Shown: positions 54,810 to 62,863 of the stretch, piece by piece | Layout of the letters: each line of letters opens with the position of its first letter | How positions within the stretch are numbered: the stretch's first letter is position 1 | Assembly: GCA_016210115.1 (NCBI GenBank) | Contig: JACQUW010000211.1 | Span: 1-64,000, forward strand | Length of the DNA: 64,000 bases | Origin: Deltaproteobacteria bacterium | GTDB lineage: Bacteria > Desulfobacterota > Binatia > UBA9968 | Reading direction: 5' to 3' | The notes under the pieces: generated by a model | Told to the model about the DNA's origin: nothing | Seen by the model: the letters and a program-made list of their open reading frames with translations, nothing else | Database searches by the model: none | Made by a program: the position numbers and the translations under genes

Positions 54810-55532
54810 ATGCCTGAATTTCTTCTAGAGAAAGACGGAGACGTTACCACAATCACGCTTAACCGGCCCGATATGGGCAACCGGCTGAGCGATCCCATGG
54901 CGACCCAGTTGGCGGAGATGATCGAGAGCGCCTCGAAAGAGTCTCGGTTGATTTTACTTAAAGGAGCCGGCGAGGACTTCTGCCTGGGACGCGAAGGCAT
55001 GACCCAGCGGGACAATCTCCCCGAAGCATATGTTATGCGGGGAAGAGCCGAAGTGATTTTTGGTTGCTATGATGCTTTTAGGCGATCCAAAGTGCCCGTC
55101 ATCGGCGTGGTTCAGGGACGGGCCATCGGTTTTGGCTGCGCGCTGGCGGCGCTTTGCGACATCACGATCGCCGGCGATAAGGCGCGCTTCCAGCTCCCGG
55201 AAATGCAGCACCAGATCATGCCGACCATCGCCATGTCCGCTCTCGTGGATCGTGTGCCGCGGAAGGCGCTCCTCTATCTTGTCTATTCCACTGAGGAGAT
55301 CGACGCCCGGCAAGCGCTGTCCATCGGCCTTGTCAGTCATGTTGCTTCGGTTGAAACGCTGGAGGCGGCCGTCAGTCGTTTTATCGAAACTCTAAAAAAA
55401 TTTCCGGTCCCGGCCCTGATGGCGGCGAAGGAGTATGCCACGTACGCTTATTCCATGGACACGCAGGCGGCGAACGATTTTGCGAAAAACTTGCACGCGA
55501 CCGTCAACAGTTTTTCAGGCATGCGGAAGTAG
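54810..55532 (+). CDS. Enoyl-CoA hydratase/isomerase family protein
   Basis: A 240-residue crotonase-fold protein. The oxyanion-hole segments are ESRLILLKGAGEDFCLGREG and the second GRAIGFGCALAALCDITIAG. The catalytic Glu region is changed (PEMQHQIMPTIAMSAL), so hydratase activity is not assured. GGGAGGG lies 10 bases before the ATG. It may act in acyl-CoA breakdown; no partners are adjacent. Confidence 0.88.
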   Translation: MPEFLLEKDGDVTTITLNRPDMGNRLSDPMATQLAEMIESASKESRLILLKGAGEDFCLGREGMTQRDNLPEAYVMRGRAEVIFGCYDAFRRSKVPVIGVVQGRAIGFGCALAALCDITIAGDKARFQLPEMQHQIMPTIAMSALVDRVPRKALLYLVYSTEEIDARQALSIGLVSHVASVETLEAAVSRFIETLKKFPVPALMAAKEYATYAYSMDTQAANDFAKNLHATVNSFSGMRK

Positions 55533-55544
55533 CGATCAAAAGTT

Positions 55545-55588
55545 AAACGTGAAAAGTGAATCGGAGCCTCGATTCACGTTTCACGTTT
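55545..55588. repeat. Long imperfect inverted repeat between two genes
   Basis: AAACGTGAAA-A-GTGAATCG pairs with CGATTCAC-G-TTTCACGTTT, 18 of 19 bases, around a 6-base loop, followed by TTTTTC. It lies just after the hydratase stop and could be a terminator or a short dispersed repeat. Confidence 0.7.
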
Positions 55589-55684
55589 TTCGTTTCACGA
55601 TTTCCATCTGGTCAGGCCTGGGCTTGGAACCAATTTCGGACCAGGTTCTTAGCTTGCCGAACTTACCGGTCAAAGGACAAGTTG

Positions 55685-56545
55685 ATGAGCGCTGTTGTTT
55701 ATAAGGGATTCACACAAGAGGAGATGGAGTTCCAGTTCAATCCGCAGGTCTCGGCGCCGGATTACCCGCGCTGGGCCGAGGAAAGAAAGAAGGCGAGTCT
55801 CAGAGCGCGGGAAGCGCTCAAATCGTATCTCGATGTTTCGTACGGCAGCTCGCCGCGTCAGGTCATGGATATTTTTCCGGCGGCAAAATCAGGCGCTCCC
55901 GTGCTGGCCTATATCCATGGAGGTTATTGGCGCGGAGGGAGCAAGGAGGAAAATTGCCATTTTGCGGAGCTCTGTGTGAAGCGCGGCGCAACGGTTGCAG
56001 TTTTGGAACATGATCTTTGCCCCAGTGTCACCGTTACGGAGATCGTTCGGCAAATCCGTTCGGCGATCGTTTGGATTCACGGGAATATTGCGAAATATGG
56101 AGGCAACCCTTCCCGGCTTTATCTTGCCGGCTCTTCCGCTGGCGGTCATCTGGTGGCCATGGCGCTGGCTCATGATTGGCAGAAAGAAGCTCTTCCACGC
56201 CAACTGATCAAAGGGGCCACCGCAATTTCCGGTGTTTACGACCTCGACGCCGTTCTTCATGTGAGCGTCAATAATGAGATCCGTCTGGAGGAAGACAGCG
56301 CGCGCGAAAACAGCCCTTTCCTTCATCCGCCTCTTCCCTACTCGCCTTTAATCATTGCCGTCGGCGGGGATGAAACCCGGGGCTGGAAGCAAATGTCAGA
56401 AGATTTTTTTACGCTCTGCAAAAAGCGCGGCGTAGAATGCGAGTATCTCGAAGTTCCGGGCGCCCACCACTTCTCTCTCTCCGCCCATCTGGCGGATCCG
56501 AATAGCCCGCTCGCCAGGGCCATACTGCGGCAAACGAGTCTGTGA
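55685..56545 (+). CDS. Alpha/beta hydrolase (esterase/kynurenine formamidase type)
   Basis: A 286-residue hydrolase. The HGG oxyanion motif is in LAYIHGGYWRGGSKEENCHF, the nucleophile in LAGSSAGGHLVAM (G-x-S-x-G), the acid near IAVGGDETRGW and the His in VPGAHHFSLSAHL. This set matches the hormone-sensitive-lipase and kynurenine-formamidase branch. ATG 55685 starts the conserved part. Confidence 0.88.
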   Translation: MSAVVYKGFTQEEMEFQFNPQVSAPDYPRWAEERKKASLRAREALKSYLDVSYGSSPRQVMDIFPAAKSGAPVLAYIHGGYWRGGSKEENCHFAELCVKRGATVAVLEHDLCPSVTVTEIVRQIRSAIVWIHGNIAKYGGNPSRLYLAGSSAGGHLVAMALAHDWQKEALPRQLIKGATAISGVYDLDAVLHVSVNNEIRLEEDSARENSPFLHPPLPYSPLIIAVGGDETRGWKQMSEDFFTLCKKRGVECEYLEVPGAHHFSLSAHLADPNSPLARAILRQTSL

Positions 56546-56576
56546 ATTCTTTCGTTTTGGTCACCTCGAATATTCT

Positions 56577-57254
56577 TCAACGCGCCAAGTTTTTTAAGAA
56601 CCGTAGCGTGTTTCGCTGCGGGCCATCTTCGGAAGAATCCATGATGGCTTCGAAACATAGGAGGTCCTCCGGAGCATCGATATCGAACCACACAGGAACA
56701 CGATAGGTGGGGACTCCGAGACTATCGAGCTTGTGAATGGTCGTGGAAAAGACCGTCTCGCTGCCCCAGGGAATCCGCTCGAAAATTTCAGGGATCGGCC
56801 GCCGCATGCCGATCAAATAGTAACCTCCGTCCCGGGTCGGACCGAGGACAACCTCATGTCCTGGCGGTTCGAGGGCGGCAAAGGCTTCCTCCAGAAAGTG
56901 TAGGGGAAAAACAGGCAGATCACTGCCGATGATCACAATGTTTTTGTATCCCTGGCCAAGAAGATCTTCGAAAATGTTGCCCATCCGCTCGCCGAGATTA
57001 TTACCGCGTTGAGGAAAAAGCGAGCATCTTGACGGCACCAGCTCATGAAATAAGGCGAAGCTCTCAGGGGGCGAAAAGGCTAAGAAAAACTCTCCCCCGC
57101 TGAACCGCTCAAGAGTTGCTAGCAGGTCCAAAAAGAGACAACGGGACAGCTCCGCGGCATCCTCCGCCGACAGAAAAGGAATGAGCCGTGTTTTCACCTG
57201 CCTGGGAACTGGCGCTTTGGCCATGATAACGAGGGCGTTAGCGTGTGTCGTCAT
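56577..57254 (-). CDS. Arsenosugar cluster glycosyltransferase 1 (TIGR04282-like)
   Basis: A 225-residue CofC-like nucleotidyl/glycosyltransferase. Motifs are VIMAKAPVPRQVKTRLIPFL, the metal region NIVIIGSDLPVFPLHFLEEA and VVLGPTRDGGYYLIGM. This fold family is found beside radical SAM proteins of the ArsS type and is annotated as 'transferase 1, rSAM/selenodomain-associated'. It probably acts late in building the arsenosugar. It overlaps the next glycosyltransferase by 17 nt and is the last gene of the cluster on this strand. Confidence 0.88.
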   Translation of the reverse strand: MTTHANALVIMAKAPVPRQVKTRLIPFLSAEDAAELSRCLFLDLLATLERFSGGEFFLAFSPPESFALFHELVPSRCSLFPQRGNNLGERMGNIFEDLLGQGYKNIVIIGSDLPVFPLHFLEEAFAALEPPGHEVVLGPTRDGGYYLIGMRRPIPEIFERIPWGSETVFSTTIHKLDSLGVPTYRVPVWFDIDAPEDLLCFEAIMDSSEDGPQRNTLRFLKNLAR

Positions 57255-57915
57255 AAAAATGCTTAAGGCGAACTGGAGAGACTCCGGTAAAATACAGAAG
57301 CTTCAGTACCCACATTTTCAAGATGGTTTGCCATACACCTTCCTTTTCCCAACGGCGCGCGGAGGTGACTACCCTGCTTCTCAGGCAGGCCACTTTGCCC
57401 TGCCGCTTAAGAAGCCGGGAAAACGCGATGTCTTCCATTAACGGAATGTCGGGAAAGCCTCGCATGCTTTCGAAGATCTCGCGGCGGACGAAAATCGCCT
57501 GGTCTCCCGTGGCGACTTTGGTAAGCCGCGAGCGCAGGCTGATCAGAGCGCCGATTATCCGATAGATCCGCTCCTCCCGATCCAGCCTGAGATCGAAGCG
57601 GCCGCCGGGACAGTGCGGATGAGTCATCGCCGCGGCAATCTCTGTCAGGGCAGACGAGGGGAGATAGGTGTCCGAATGGAGAAAGAGCAGCACATCCCCG
57701 CTGGCCAGTTTGGCTCCATGATTCATCTGCCGCGCTCTACCACGTGGAGAGGAGATAACCGTCACTCCGGTCTGACGCGCCCGTGCCGCCGTATCATCCG
57801 TGCTCCCGCCGTCCACTACGATGATCTCGTGAGGACCAAGGCGAGCAACGGCCTGCAAGGTTTGCGCGATCGTTTTCGCCTCGTTAAAGACAGGAATGAT
57901 CACGGAGATGCGCAT
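57238..57915 (-). CDS. Arsenosugar cluster glycosyltransferase 2 (TIGR04283-like)
   Basis: A 225-residue GT2-type glycosyltransferase: ISVIIPVFNEAKTIAQTLQA, IIVVDGGSTDDTAARARQTG, the D-x-D-like LLFLHSDTYLP and GDQAIFVRREIFESMRGFPD. It matches 'transferase 2, rSAM/selenodomain-associated'. Together with the neighbouring transferase, ArsS and ArsM it makes up the usual arsenosugar gene set. The acceptor is unproven. Confidence 0.9.
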   Translation of the reverse strand: MRISVIIPVFNEAKTIAQTLQAVARLGPHEIIVVDGGSTDDTAARARQTGVTVISSPRGRARQMNHGAKLASGDVLLFLHSDTYLPSSALTEIAAAMTHPHCPGGRFDLRLDREERIYRIIGALISLRSRLTKVATGDQAIFVRREIFESMRGFPDIPLMEDIAFSRLLKRQGKVACLRSRVVTSARRWEKEGVWQTILKMWVLKLLYFTGVSPVRLKHFYDDTR

Positions 57916-57924
57916 ATGCGGCCG

Positions 57925-59448
57925 CTACCGGTTCCACGCGAACCACTTCTGAAAAACCGATTTTACGAGCGGCGTCAGCTTTGTTCGCATATAAACGTCG
58001 CCGATTTTGCGTAACACCTCCGCTTGCGTGGGATAGGAATGGATCGTCGAAGACAAAACCTCCATTTTTTGCCTGGCCACGATCGCCAGCGTCAACTCAC
58101 TGATCATTTCGCCCGCATGGCGTGCCACGATGGTGCCGCCCAGCATTCTGCCGTTTTTCTTATCGTAGTGAACGCGCGCGAAACCCTCTGCTTCGCCGTC
58201 GAGCAAGGCCCGGTCCACGTGGTCTAGCGACTCGGTGAGGGTCGCGACATCGAAGCCAGCCGCCCGCGCGTCTTTTTCGTAATAGCCGACGTGGGCGATC
58301 TCGGGGTCGGTGTAGGTGCACCACGGGATCACCAGATCGGTTACCTTGCGCCGCGCAAAAAAGAGAGCGTTAGCGATCACTATGCGCGCCATGGCATCGG
58401 CGGCGTGCGTGAATTTATACCGGGAGCAGATATCGCCGGCCGCATAAATCCGGGAATTAGTGGTCCGCAGCCGGTCATCCACCGTGACTCCCTGCGCCGT
58501 GTACTGCACCCCCGCTGCATCCAATCCCAGCTCCTCCAGGTTGGGCTTTCGGCCCACCCCTACGAGGATCTCGTCGACAACGATATCGTAATAATTGCCG
58601 TGGGATTCTACTTTTAGTCGCTTGCCGCCGTCGGCGTTGCTCAATTGCAAATCCTTGCCACAGCACATCAGCTTGATACAGTCGCGGTCGAGCATCGAGC
58701 TGCGCACGATGTCAGCGGCGTCGGGATCTTCGTTCGGCATAATGCCGTGCAGAGCCTCGATCAGATAAACCTGGCTGCCGAACCGGGCGAATGCCTGCGC
58801 CAGCTCGCAACCTATAGGGCCCGCGCCTACGATCGCTAGCCGGCGGGGAAGCTCGGTTAAGGTAAAAATAGTTTCATTCGTATGATAACCAACTTGGGTC
58901 AAGCCTGGGATCGGAGGCTCAGCCGCGCGACCGCCTGTGGCGATCTCCGCTCTGTGAAATTCCAGACGAGCGCCGTCCACTTCCACAGTGGAAGGGCCGA
59001 CGAATCTTCCGGTGCCAATATAGACATCCACGCCGAGATCTTTGAATCTTTGCGCCGAATCGTGAAAGCTGATCTCGGCTCTAAGCCGGCGCATCCGTTC
59101 CATTGCGCGAGGGAAGCTCACGACGGGCGGTTCAGGCGACTGGATACCGAAAGCTGCTCCGCCACGCATGTCGAAAGCAGCCCGTGAGGCGCGAATCACG
59201 CCTTTGGAGGGCACACAGCCATAGTTCAGGCAATCGCCGCCGAGCAGGTGCTTCTCGATCAGCGCGACTTTGGCCCCAAGCCCCGCCGCGCCGGCGGCAC
59301 TCACCAGTCCGGCCGTGCCGCCGCCCAAGACGACCAGGTTGTACCTGCCGGTGGGTGTGGGATTCGTCCAACCGGCCGGCCGGCAATTCTCGATCAGTTG
59401 CCGGTCATGGGGATCGTCCAGAAGCATCGATCGATTAAGCGGGGTCAT
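57925..59448 (-). CDS. Mercuric-reductase-like FAD disulfide oxidoreductase
   Basis: A 507-residue flavoprotein of the pyridine nucleotide-disulfide class. FAD binding is in NLVVLGGGTAGLVSAAGAAG; the redox disulfide is GGDCLNYGCVPSK; NAD(P) binding is RRLAIVGAGPIGCELAQAFA. A C-terminal dimerisation domain follows. It lacks the N-terminal metal-binding domain and the C-terminal Cys pair of true mercuric reductase. Genes like it accompany TVP38 membrane proteins and arsenosugar genes. The ATG at 59448 overlaps the TVP38 stop (ATGA). Confidence 0.9.
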   Translation of the reverse strand: MTPLNRSMLLDDPHDRQLIENCRPAGWTNPTPTGRYNLVVLGGGTAGLVSAAGAAGLGAKVALIEKHLLGGDCLNYGCVPSKGVIRASRAAFDMRGGAAFGIQSPEPPVVSFPRAMERMRRLRAEISFHDSAQRFKDLGVDVYIGTGRFVGPSTVEVDGARLEFHRAEIATGGRAAEPPIPGLTQVGYHTNETIFTLTELPRRLAIVGAGPIGCELAQAFARFGSQVYLIEALHGIMPNEDPDAADIVRSSMLDRDCIKLMCCGKDLQLSNADGGKRLKVESHGNYYDIVVDEILVGVGRKPNLEELGLDAAGVQYTAQGVTVDDRLRTTNSRIYAAGDICSRYKFTHAADAMARIVIANALFFARRKVTDLVIPWCTYTDPEIAHVGYYEKDARAAGFDVATLTESLDHVDRALLDGEAEGFARVHYDKKNGRMLGGTIVARHAGEMISELTLAIVARQKMEVLSSTIHSYPTQAEVLRKIGDVYMRTKLTPLVKSVFQKWFAWNR

Positions 59449-60191
59449 TGTGTTGCAGAGCCAGAGGATTGCCGAGTTTGCCGGCAATTCGGCTGGGATG
59501 AAGATGGCTCGGCGCTTTCAGCTTCGGCGAGCGCTTTTCTTGCGATGCGTGTCACCAACAGCACGACGGCGACGGTGGCTGCCAGCCCGATGTATTTCAG
59601 GCTCTGCTGGAGCAGTCCAGCCGAACCCGACATATTCCCGGAAAGAGCATCGCGAGCCGCGGCGCCGATGTAAACAAATAAAACGGTCGCAGGGAGCATC
59701 CCGAGCAAATTGGCCAGCACATACGAACCGGTCCGAACGGCTGTGAGCCCCAGAAAATAGTTCAGCAGAGTGAAAGGAAAAGCCGGGCTCAGTCGAGTCA
59801 AAAGAACCATCTTGAATCCCTCTCGACCAATCGCGCGGTCTAAAGAGCTGAACTTTGGGTTGGACGCGGTCCACTGAAGCACTTTCTCTCTGAGGAAAGT
59901 GCGCGCAAGGAGAAACGAGCAAAGCGCGCCCAGGTTTGCGCCAAAGACTACAACAAGCAAACCGGTTTTCAACCCGAAAAGCGTTCCAGCCCCGATCGTG
60001 ATGGCGCTGCCCGGGATTAAAAAGACAGTCAAAACGATGTAAGCCAGAGCGACGACGACCGGCCCGGCCATTCCCAAACGGTCGACCTCCGCTTGCAGTT
60101 CCAAAAACCACTGCCGAACCGGCAGGAAGAGGAAACTGACACCGATCGCGATCAGGAGCACTATGAGCAGGACTGCTTTGAAATTTCGCAT
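59445..60191 (-). CDS. TVP38/TMEM64 family membrane protein
   Basis: A 248-residue membrane protein of the DedA-like 'SNARE-associated' family, with five or so hydrophobic segments and the signature LIPGSAITIGAGTLFGLKTG ... FTLLNYFLGLTAVRTGSYVL. The function is unknown; DedA-family members affect lipid scrambling and membrane energetics. It is coupled by a 4-nt overlap to the flavin reductase gene. Confidence 0.9.
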   Translation of the reverse strand: MRNFKAVLLIVLLIAIGVSFLFLPVRQWFLELQAEVDRLGMAGPVVVALAYIVLTVFLIPGSAITIGAGTLFGLKTGLLVVVFGANLGALCSFLLARTFLREKVLQWTASNPKFSSLDRAIGREGFKMVLLTRLSPAFPFTLLNYFLGLTAVRTGSYVLANLLGMLPATVLFVYIGAAARDALSGNMSGSAGLLQQSLKYIGLAATVAVVLLVTRIARKALAEAESAEPSSSQPNCRQTRQSSGSATQ

Positions 60192-60231
60192 GCCGTATCC
60201 AGATGCCGCCTTTTTACGACGATCGTGTTTG

Positions 60232-60348
60232 TTACCCGGCCAAATGCCCGATCACAAGAAAAAAGCCTGCTCCCAAGGAAGCCGCAACCGGAAGCGTAAC
60301 AATCCACGCGAGGAGGATTGTCGGTATCGTCACCCAGCGTGCCCATCT
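60232..60348 (-). pseudogene. Remnant of an inorganic phosphate transporter (PiT)
   Basis: A 38-codon open stretch between ArsS and the TVP38 gene, RWARWVTIPTILLAWIVTLP followed by VAASLGAGFFLVIG, resembles the last membrane helix of PiT family phosphate permeases. There is no start and the rest of the gene is absent; a TGA precedes it directly. Phosphate-transport genes often accompany arsenic genes, so this is probably the debris of one that was deleted. Confidence 0.55.
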
Positions 60349-60358
60349 TCACCTTGGA

Positions 60359-61324
60359 TTAAGAGAACAGCGCCCCTCCGCAACTGCTGCCGCTCCCCGC
60401 GGTGCACGCGTAGCAGTGGTTTGCAACGGTAATGGCCCGGCTCATTATTTGATCCAGCGAAGGTAACATCGTGATGTTGAGGGGTCTTCCCCCGCCGTCG
60501 CGAATCGGCAGCTCAAGCATTTGATTAAAGTCACAGTCGTAAAGCGAGCCTTCCCATCCAACGCTGATGAGAGTTCGGCACATCACTTGGTCCACCGTCG
60601 CTGGATTGAAATTGCTCCTCAAAAGTTCCATGTAACGATCGTACTCGCCGCGCAGCTTGAGGTGCATCGCGTAACGCGTGATCGGCATGTTGCTCAGGCA
60701 ATAAAGATGATCAAACTCGATACCGAATTTTTCCCGCAGCTCTTTTTTGTAATCTTGTTCGAGTTTCGCCTGGGGCGGCGGCAAGTGGGGTCCGACAGGG
60801 TTGTATACCAGATTCAACACCAACCCGCTCTGTGGCCGGCCATAGCCCAATTCATTGAAAACCCGCAACGCACGAATGCTCAACTCAAACGTTCCCTTTC
60901 CCCTTTGCCGGTCGACATTCTCCTCGGAATAACAGGGCAAGGAGCAGATGAGTTCCACCCGATGGCGTTGAAAGAACGTCGGCAAATATTCTTTCCCCGG
61001 CTCGAAGATCACCGTCAGATTGCAGCGATCCAACACGTGGCGTCCAAGCCCCACCGCCGATTCCACCAGGTCGTCAAAGTTGGGATTCAGCTCCGGCGCC
61101 CCGCCAGTAATATCGATCGTGGGGATGTTCGTCGCCTCCAGAAACCGTAGGACCGCGTTGACGGTTTCCCGGCTCATCATCTCTTTGCGCGTCGGCCCGG
61201 ATTCGACGTGGCAATGAATGCAGGCTTGGTTGCAGTACTTTCCCATGTTGACCTGCAACACGTCGATAGCGCGCCGGCTCAAGCCGTTGCCGTTCCGCCC
61301 TGTCCTTTGAGCAAAAGCGAGCAT
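60359..61324 (-). CDS. arsS: Arsenosugar biosynthesis radical SAM protein ArsS
   Basis: A 321-residue radical SAM enzyme. The cluster-binding cysteines are in KYCNQACIHCHVESGPTR (Cys31, Cys35, Cys38). The C-terminus is Cys-rich (HCYACTAGSGSSCGG), the signature of the TIGR04167 group, some members of which are selenoproteins. Here the C-terminal positions are TGC/TGT, so this copy uses cysteine. ArsS is needed to attach the 5'-deoxyadenosyl group to dimethylarsenic on the way to arsenosugars. It lies 9 bases after arsM on the same strand. Confidence 0.93.
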   Translation of the reverse strand: MLAFAQRTGRNGNGLSRRAIDVLQVNMGKYCNQACIHCHVESGPTRKEMMSRETVNAVLRFLEATNIPTIDITGGAPELNPNFDDLVESAVGLGRHVLDRCNLTVIFEPGKEYLPTFFQRHRVELICSLPCYSEENVDRQRGKGTFELSIRALRVFNELGYGRPQSGLVLNLVYNPVGPHLPPPQAKLEQDYKKELREKFGIEFDHLYCLSNMPITRYAMHLKLRGEYDRYMELLRSNFNPATVDQVMCRTLISVGWEGSLYDCDFNQMLELPIRDGGGRPLNITMLPSLDQIMSRAITVANHCYACTAGSGSSCGGALFS

Positions 61325-61333
61325 GGTCTATTT

Positions 61334-62542
61334 CTACGCGCAGCAAGCGCTTCCAGGGCCGCAAACGCTTCGGGAGGTTTGCGTCGCGTTGTAGTTCAAT
61401 CCTTTGGTCTCCCGTGGATGCCGGCGGTGATCGCGGGAGCAGTCAAAAACCGGCGTCGCTTCCGCGGCGATCTCTTCTCTGGGCGGGATGAGGACGAACT
61501 GGTCCTGGTAAGGAGGGCCGGAGTAGATCTTGTAAGTCTTCTCGCACACCGCGATGCGGACGCCCCGCGGAAGAACATGATCATCATCATCCACGACCTG
61601 CTTCCATGGACCCCGGTAGATCACGGCCTGGTTTCGATCGATGCAGGGTCCCTCTTTTCCCTTGTGAGCGGTGATCGTGACGGAGCGAAACTCGATCCCC
61701 TCGATAATCTGATACGGTTCGGATCGCAAGTCCTCGATATGAATGCCGTAGAACTTGGCCTCCTCGAAAGCGCGGAAAAATTCTTCCTCCTGGAAGGCGC
61801 CCGAGACGCATCCGCTCCAAAGCTCCGGATCATTCTTCAAGTAATCCGGGACCGGCTCGTCGCTGACGATATCAGAGATCGCGATCCTGCCTCCTTTCCT
61901 GAGAACGCGGTACATCTCGCTAAAGAGTTGTTGCTTGTCTTCGGACCGGACCAGGTTCAGAACGCAGTTGGACACGATGAGGTCAACGGAGCCATCCGGG
62001 ATCAAAGGATGCTCACGAGCGGATTGTTCCTCGAAATCGCGCAGTCTGGAAAAATCCGTTACGGAACGGACTGGGTTGCGCTTTAAATAGTCATCCAGCA
62101 ATGCCAGGTTGAGTCTAAGATTCTGAATCCGCCCACGACGAAACTCCACGTTGTGATAACCGAGTTTTCTTCCAATGGAGGCTTGATATTTTCGGGATAA
62201 GGCAAGCATCTCTTCGTTGAAATCGACGCCGATGACCCGGCCGGCAGCGCCGACCATTTGCGCCATGATGAAGCAGGCCTTCCCGCTTCCCGAGCCCAGG
62301 TCGAGAACAGTTTCTCCCGCTCTCACGTATTTCGAGGGGTCGCCACAACCATAATCCTTTTCAAGAATCTCAGCAGGGATGATCTCTAGCAGCGAGCGGT
62401 TGTAGTTGACCGGGACGCACAGGCCAGCCTCGGACTGTTGGGCTGCCTTATTATAACGCCGTAAGACCGCCTCTTCCACGTCAAGGCTCTGATGACCATT
62501 TCTTTTGGGGTCGGGAACAAGTGCCTGTCCGTTTCCATCCAT
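61334..62542 (-). CDS. arsM: Arsenite S-adenosylmethionine methyltransferase ArsM
   Basis: A 402-residue class I methyltransferase. The SAM motif is TVLDLGSGSGKACFIMAQ. Three cysteines occupy the arsenic-binding settings: Cys66 (YGCGDP), Cys193 (SNCVLNL) and Cys245 (SGCVSGA). A C-terminal extension ends in SVCGPGSACCA, a cluster of cysteines that may add a metal-binding site. ArsM methylates trivalent arsenic stepwise. ATG 62542 sits 5 bases after AAGGAGG, much better than the upstream start at 62575. It is the first gene of the arsenosugar run. Confidence 0.94.
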   Translation of the reverse strand: MDGNGQALVPDPKRNGHQSLDVEEAVLRRYNKAAQQSEAGLCVPVNYNRSLLEIIPAEILEKDYGCGDPSKYVRAGETVLDLGSGSGKACFIMAQMVGAAGRVIGVDFNEEMLALSRKYQASIGRKLGYHNVEFRRGRIQNLRLNLALLDDYLKRNPVRSVTDFSRLRDFEEQSAREHPLIPDGSVDLIVSNCVLNLVRSEDKQQLFSEMYRVLRKGGRIAISDIVSDEPVPDYLKNDPELWSGCVSGAFQEEEFFRAFEEAKFYGIHIEDLRSEPYQIIEGIEFRSVTITAHKGKEGPCIDRNQAVIYRGPWKQVVDDDDHVLPRGVRIAVCEKTYKIYSGPPYQDQFVLIPPREEIAAEATPVFDCSRDHRRHPRETKGLNYNATQTSRSVCGPGSACCA

Positions 62543-62703
62543 GATAACCTCCTTCGACTTTATGCTTTCAGACACTGATACGTGTGGCTTGCGCTAGCTT
62601 GCCAGACTCTTTCACGAGGCTGATCCCAGGTCAACCCGTCCGTTCGCGTGAGCCGCGGCAGAATTCACACGGTCAAGGCGGATGTCAGTTTCCCTGCTGG
62701 ATA

Positions 62704-62737
62704 AAATCCCCCTTTTTCAAATTTTTCAAAGGGGGAT
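62704..62737. repeat. Inverted repeat 1 upstream of arsM
   Basis: ATCCCCCTTT (62706-62715) pairs with AAAGGGGGAT (62728-62737) around an AT-rich loop. With the similar repeat at 62806-62838 it forms a pair of C-run/G-run hairpins typical of dispersed intergenic repeats in proteobacterial genomes. The 320 bases between arsM and the DUF547 gene hold no reading frame I trust. Confidence 0.75.
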
Positions 62738-62805
62738 GATTCCAGGAGAAAAAGTGGAATTTCGCTCTGTAAGTCCTTGGAAATTCCTCTCTTTCGACTA
62801 TAAGT

Positions 62806-62838
62806 TCCCCTCTTTACAAAATTTTACAAAAGAGGGGA
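62806..62838. repeat. Inverted repeat 2 upstream of arsM
   Basis: TCCCCTCTTT (62806-62815) pairs with AAAGAGGGGA (62829-62838); the loop is AT-rich and resembles that of the first repeat. It may also act as a transcription terminator after the DUF547 gene. Confidence 0.75.
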
Positions 62839-62863
62839 CAGGGGAGATTTTAGAAATACCACC

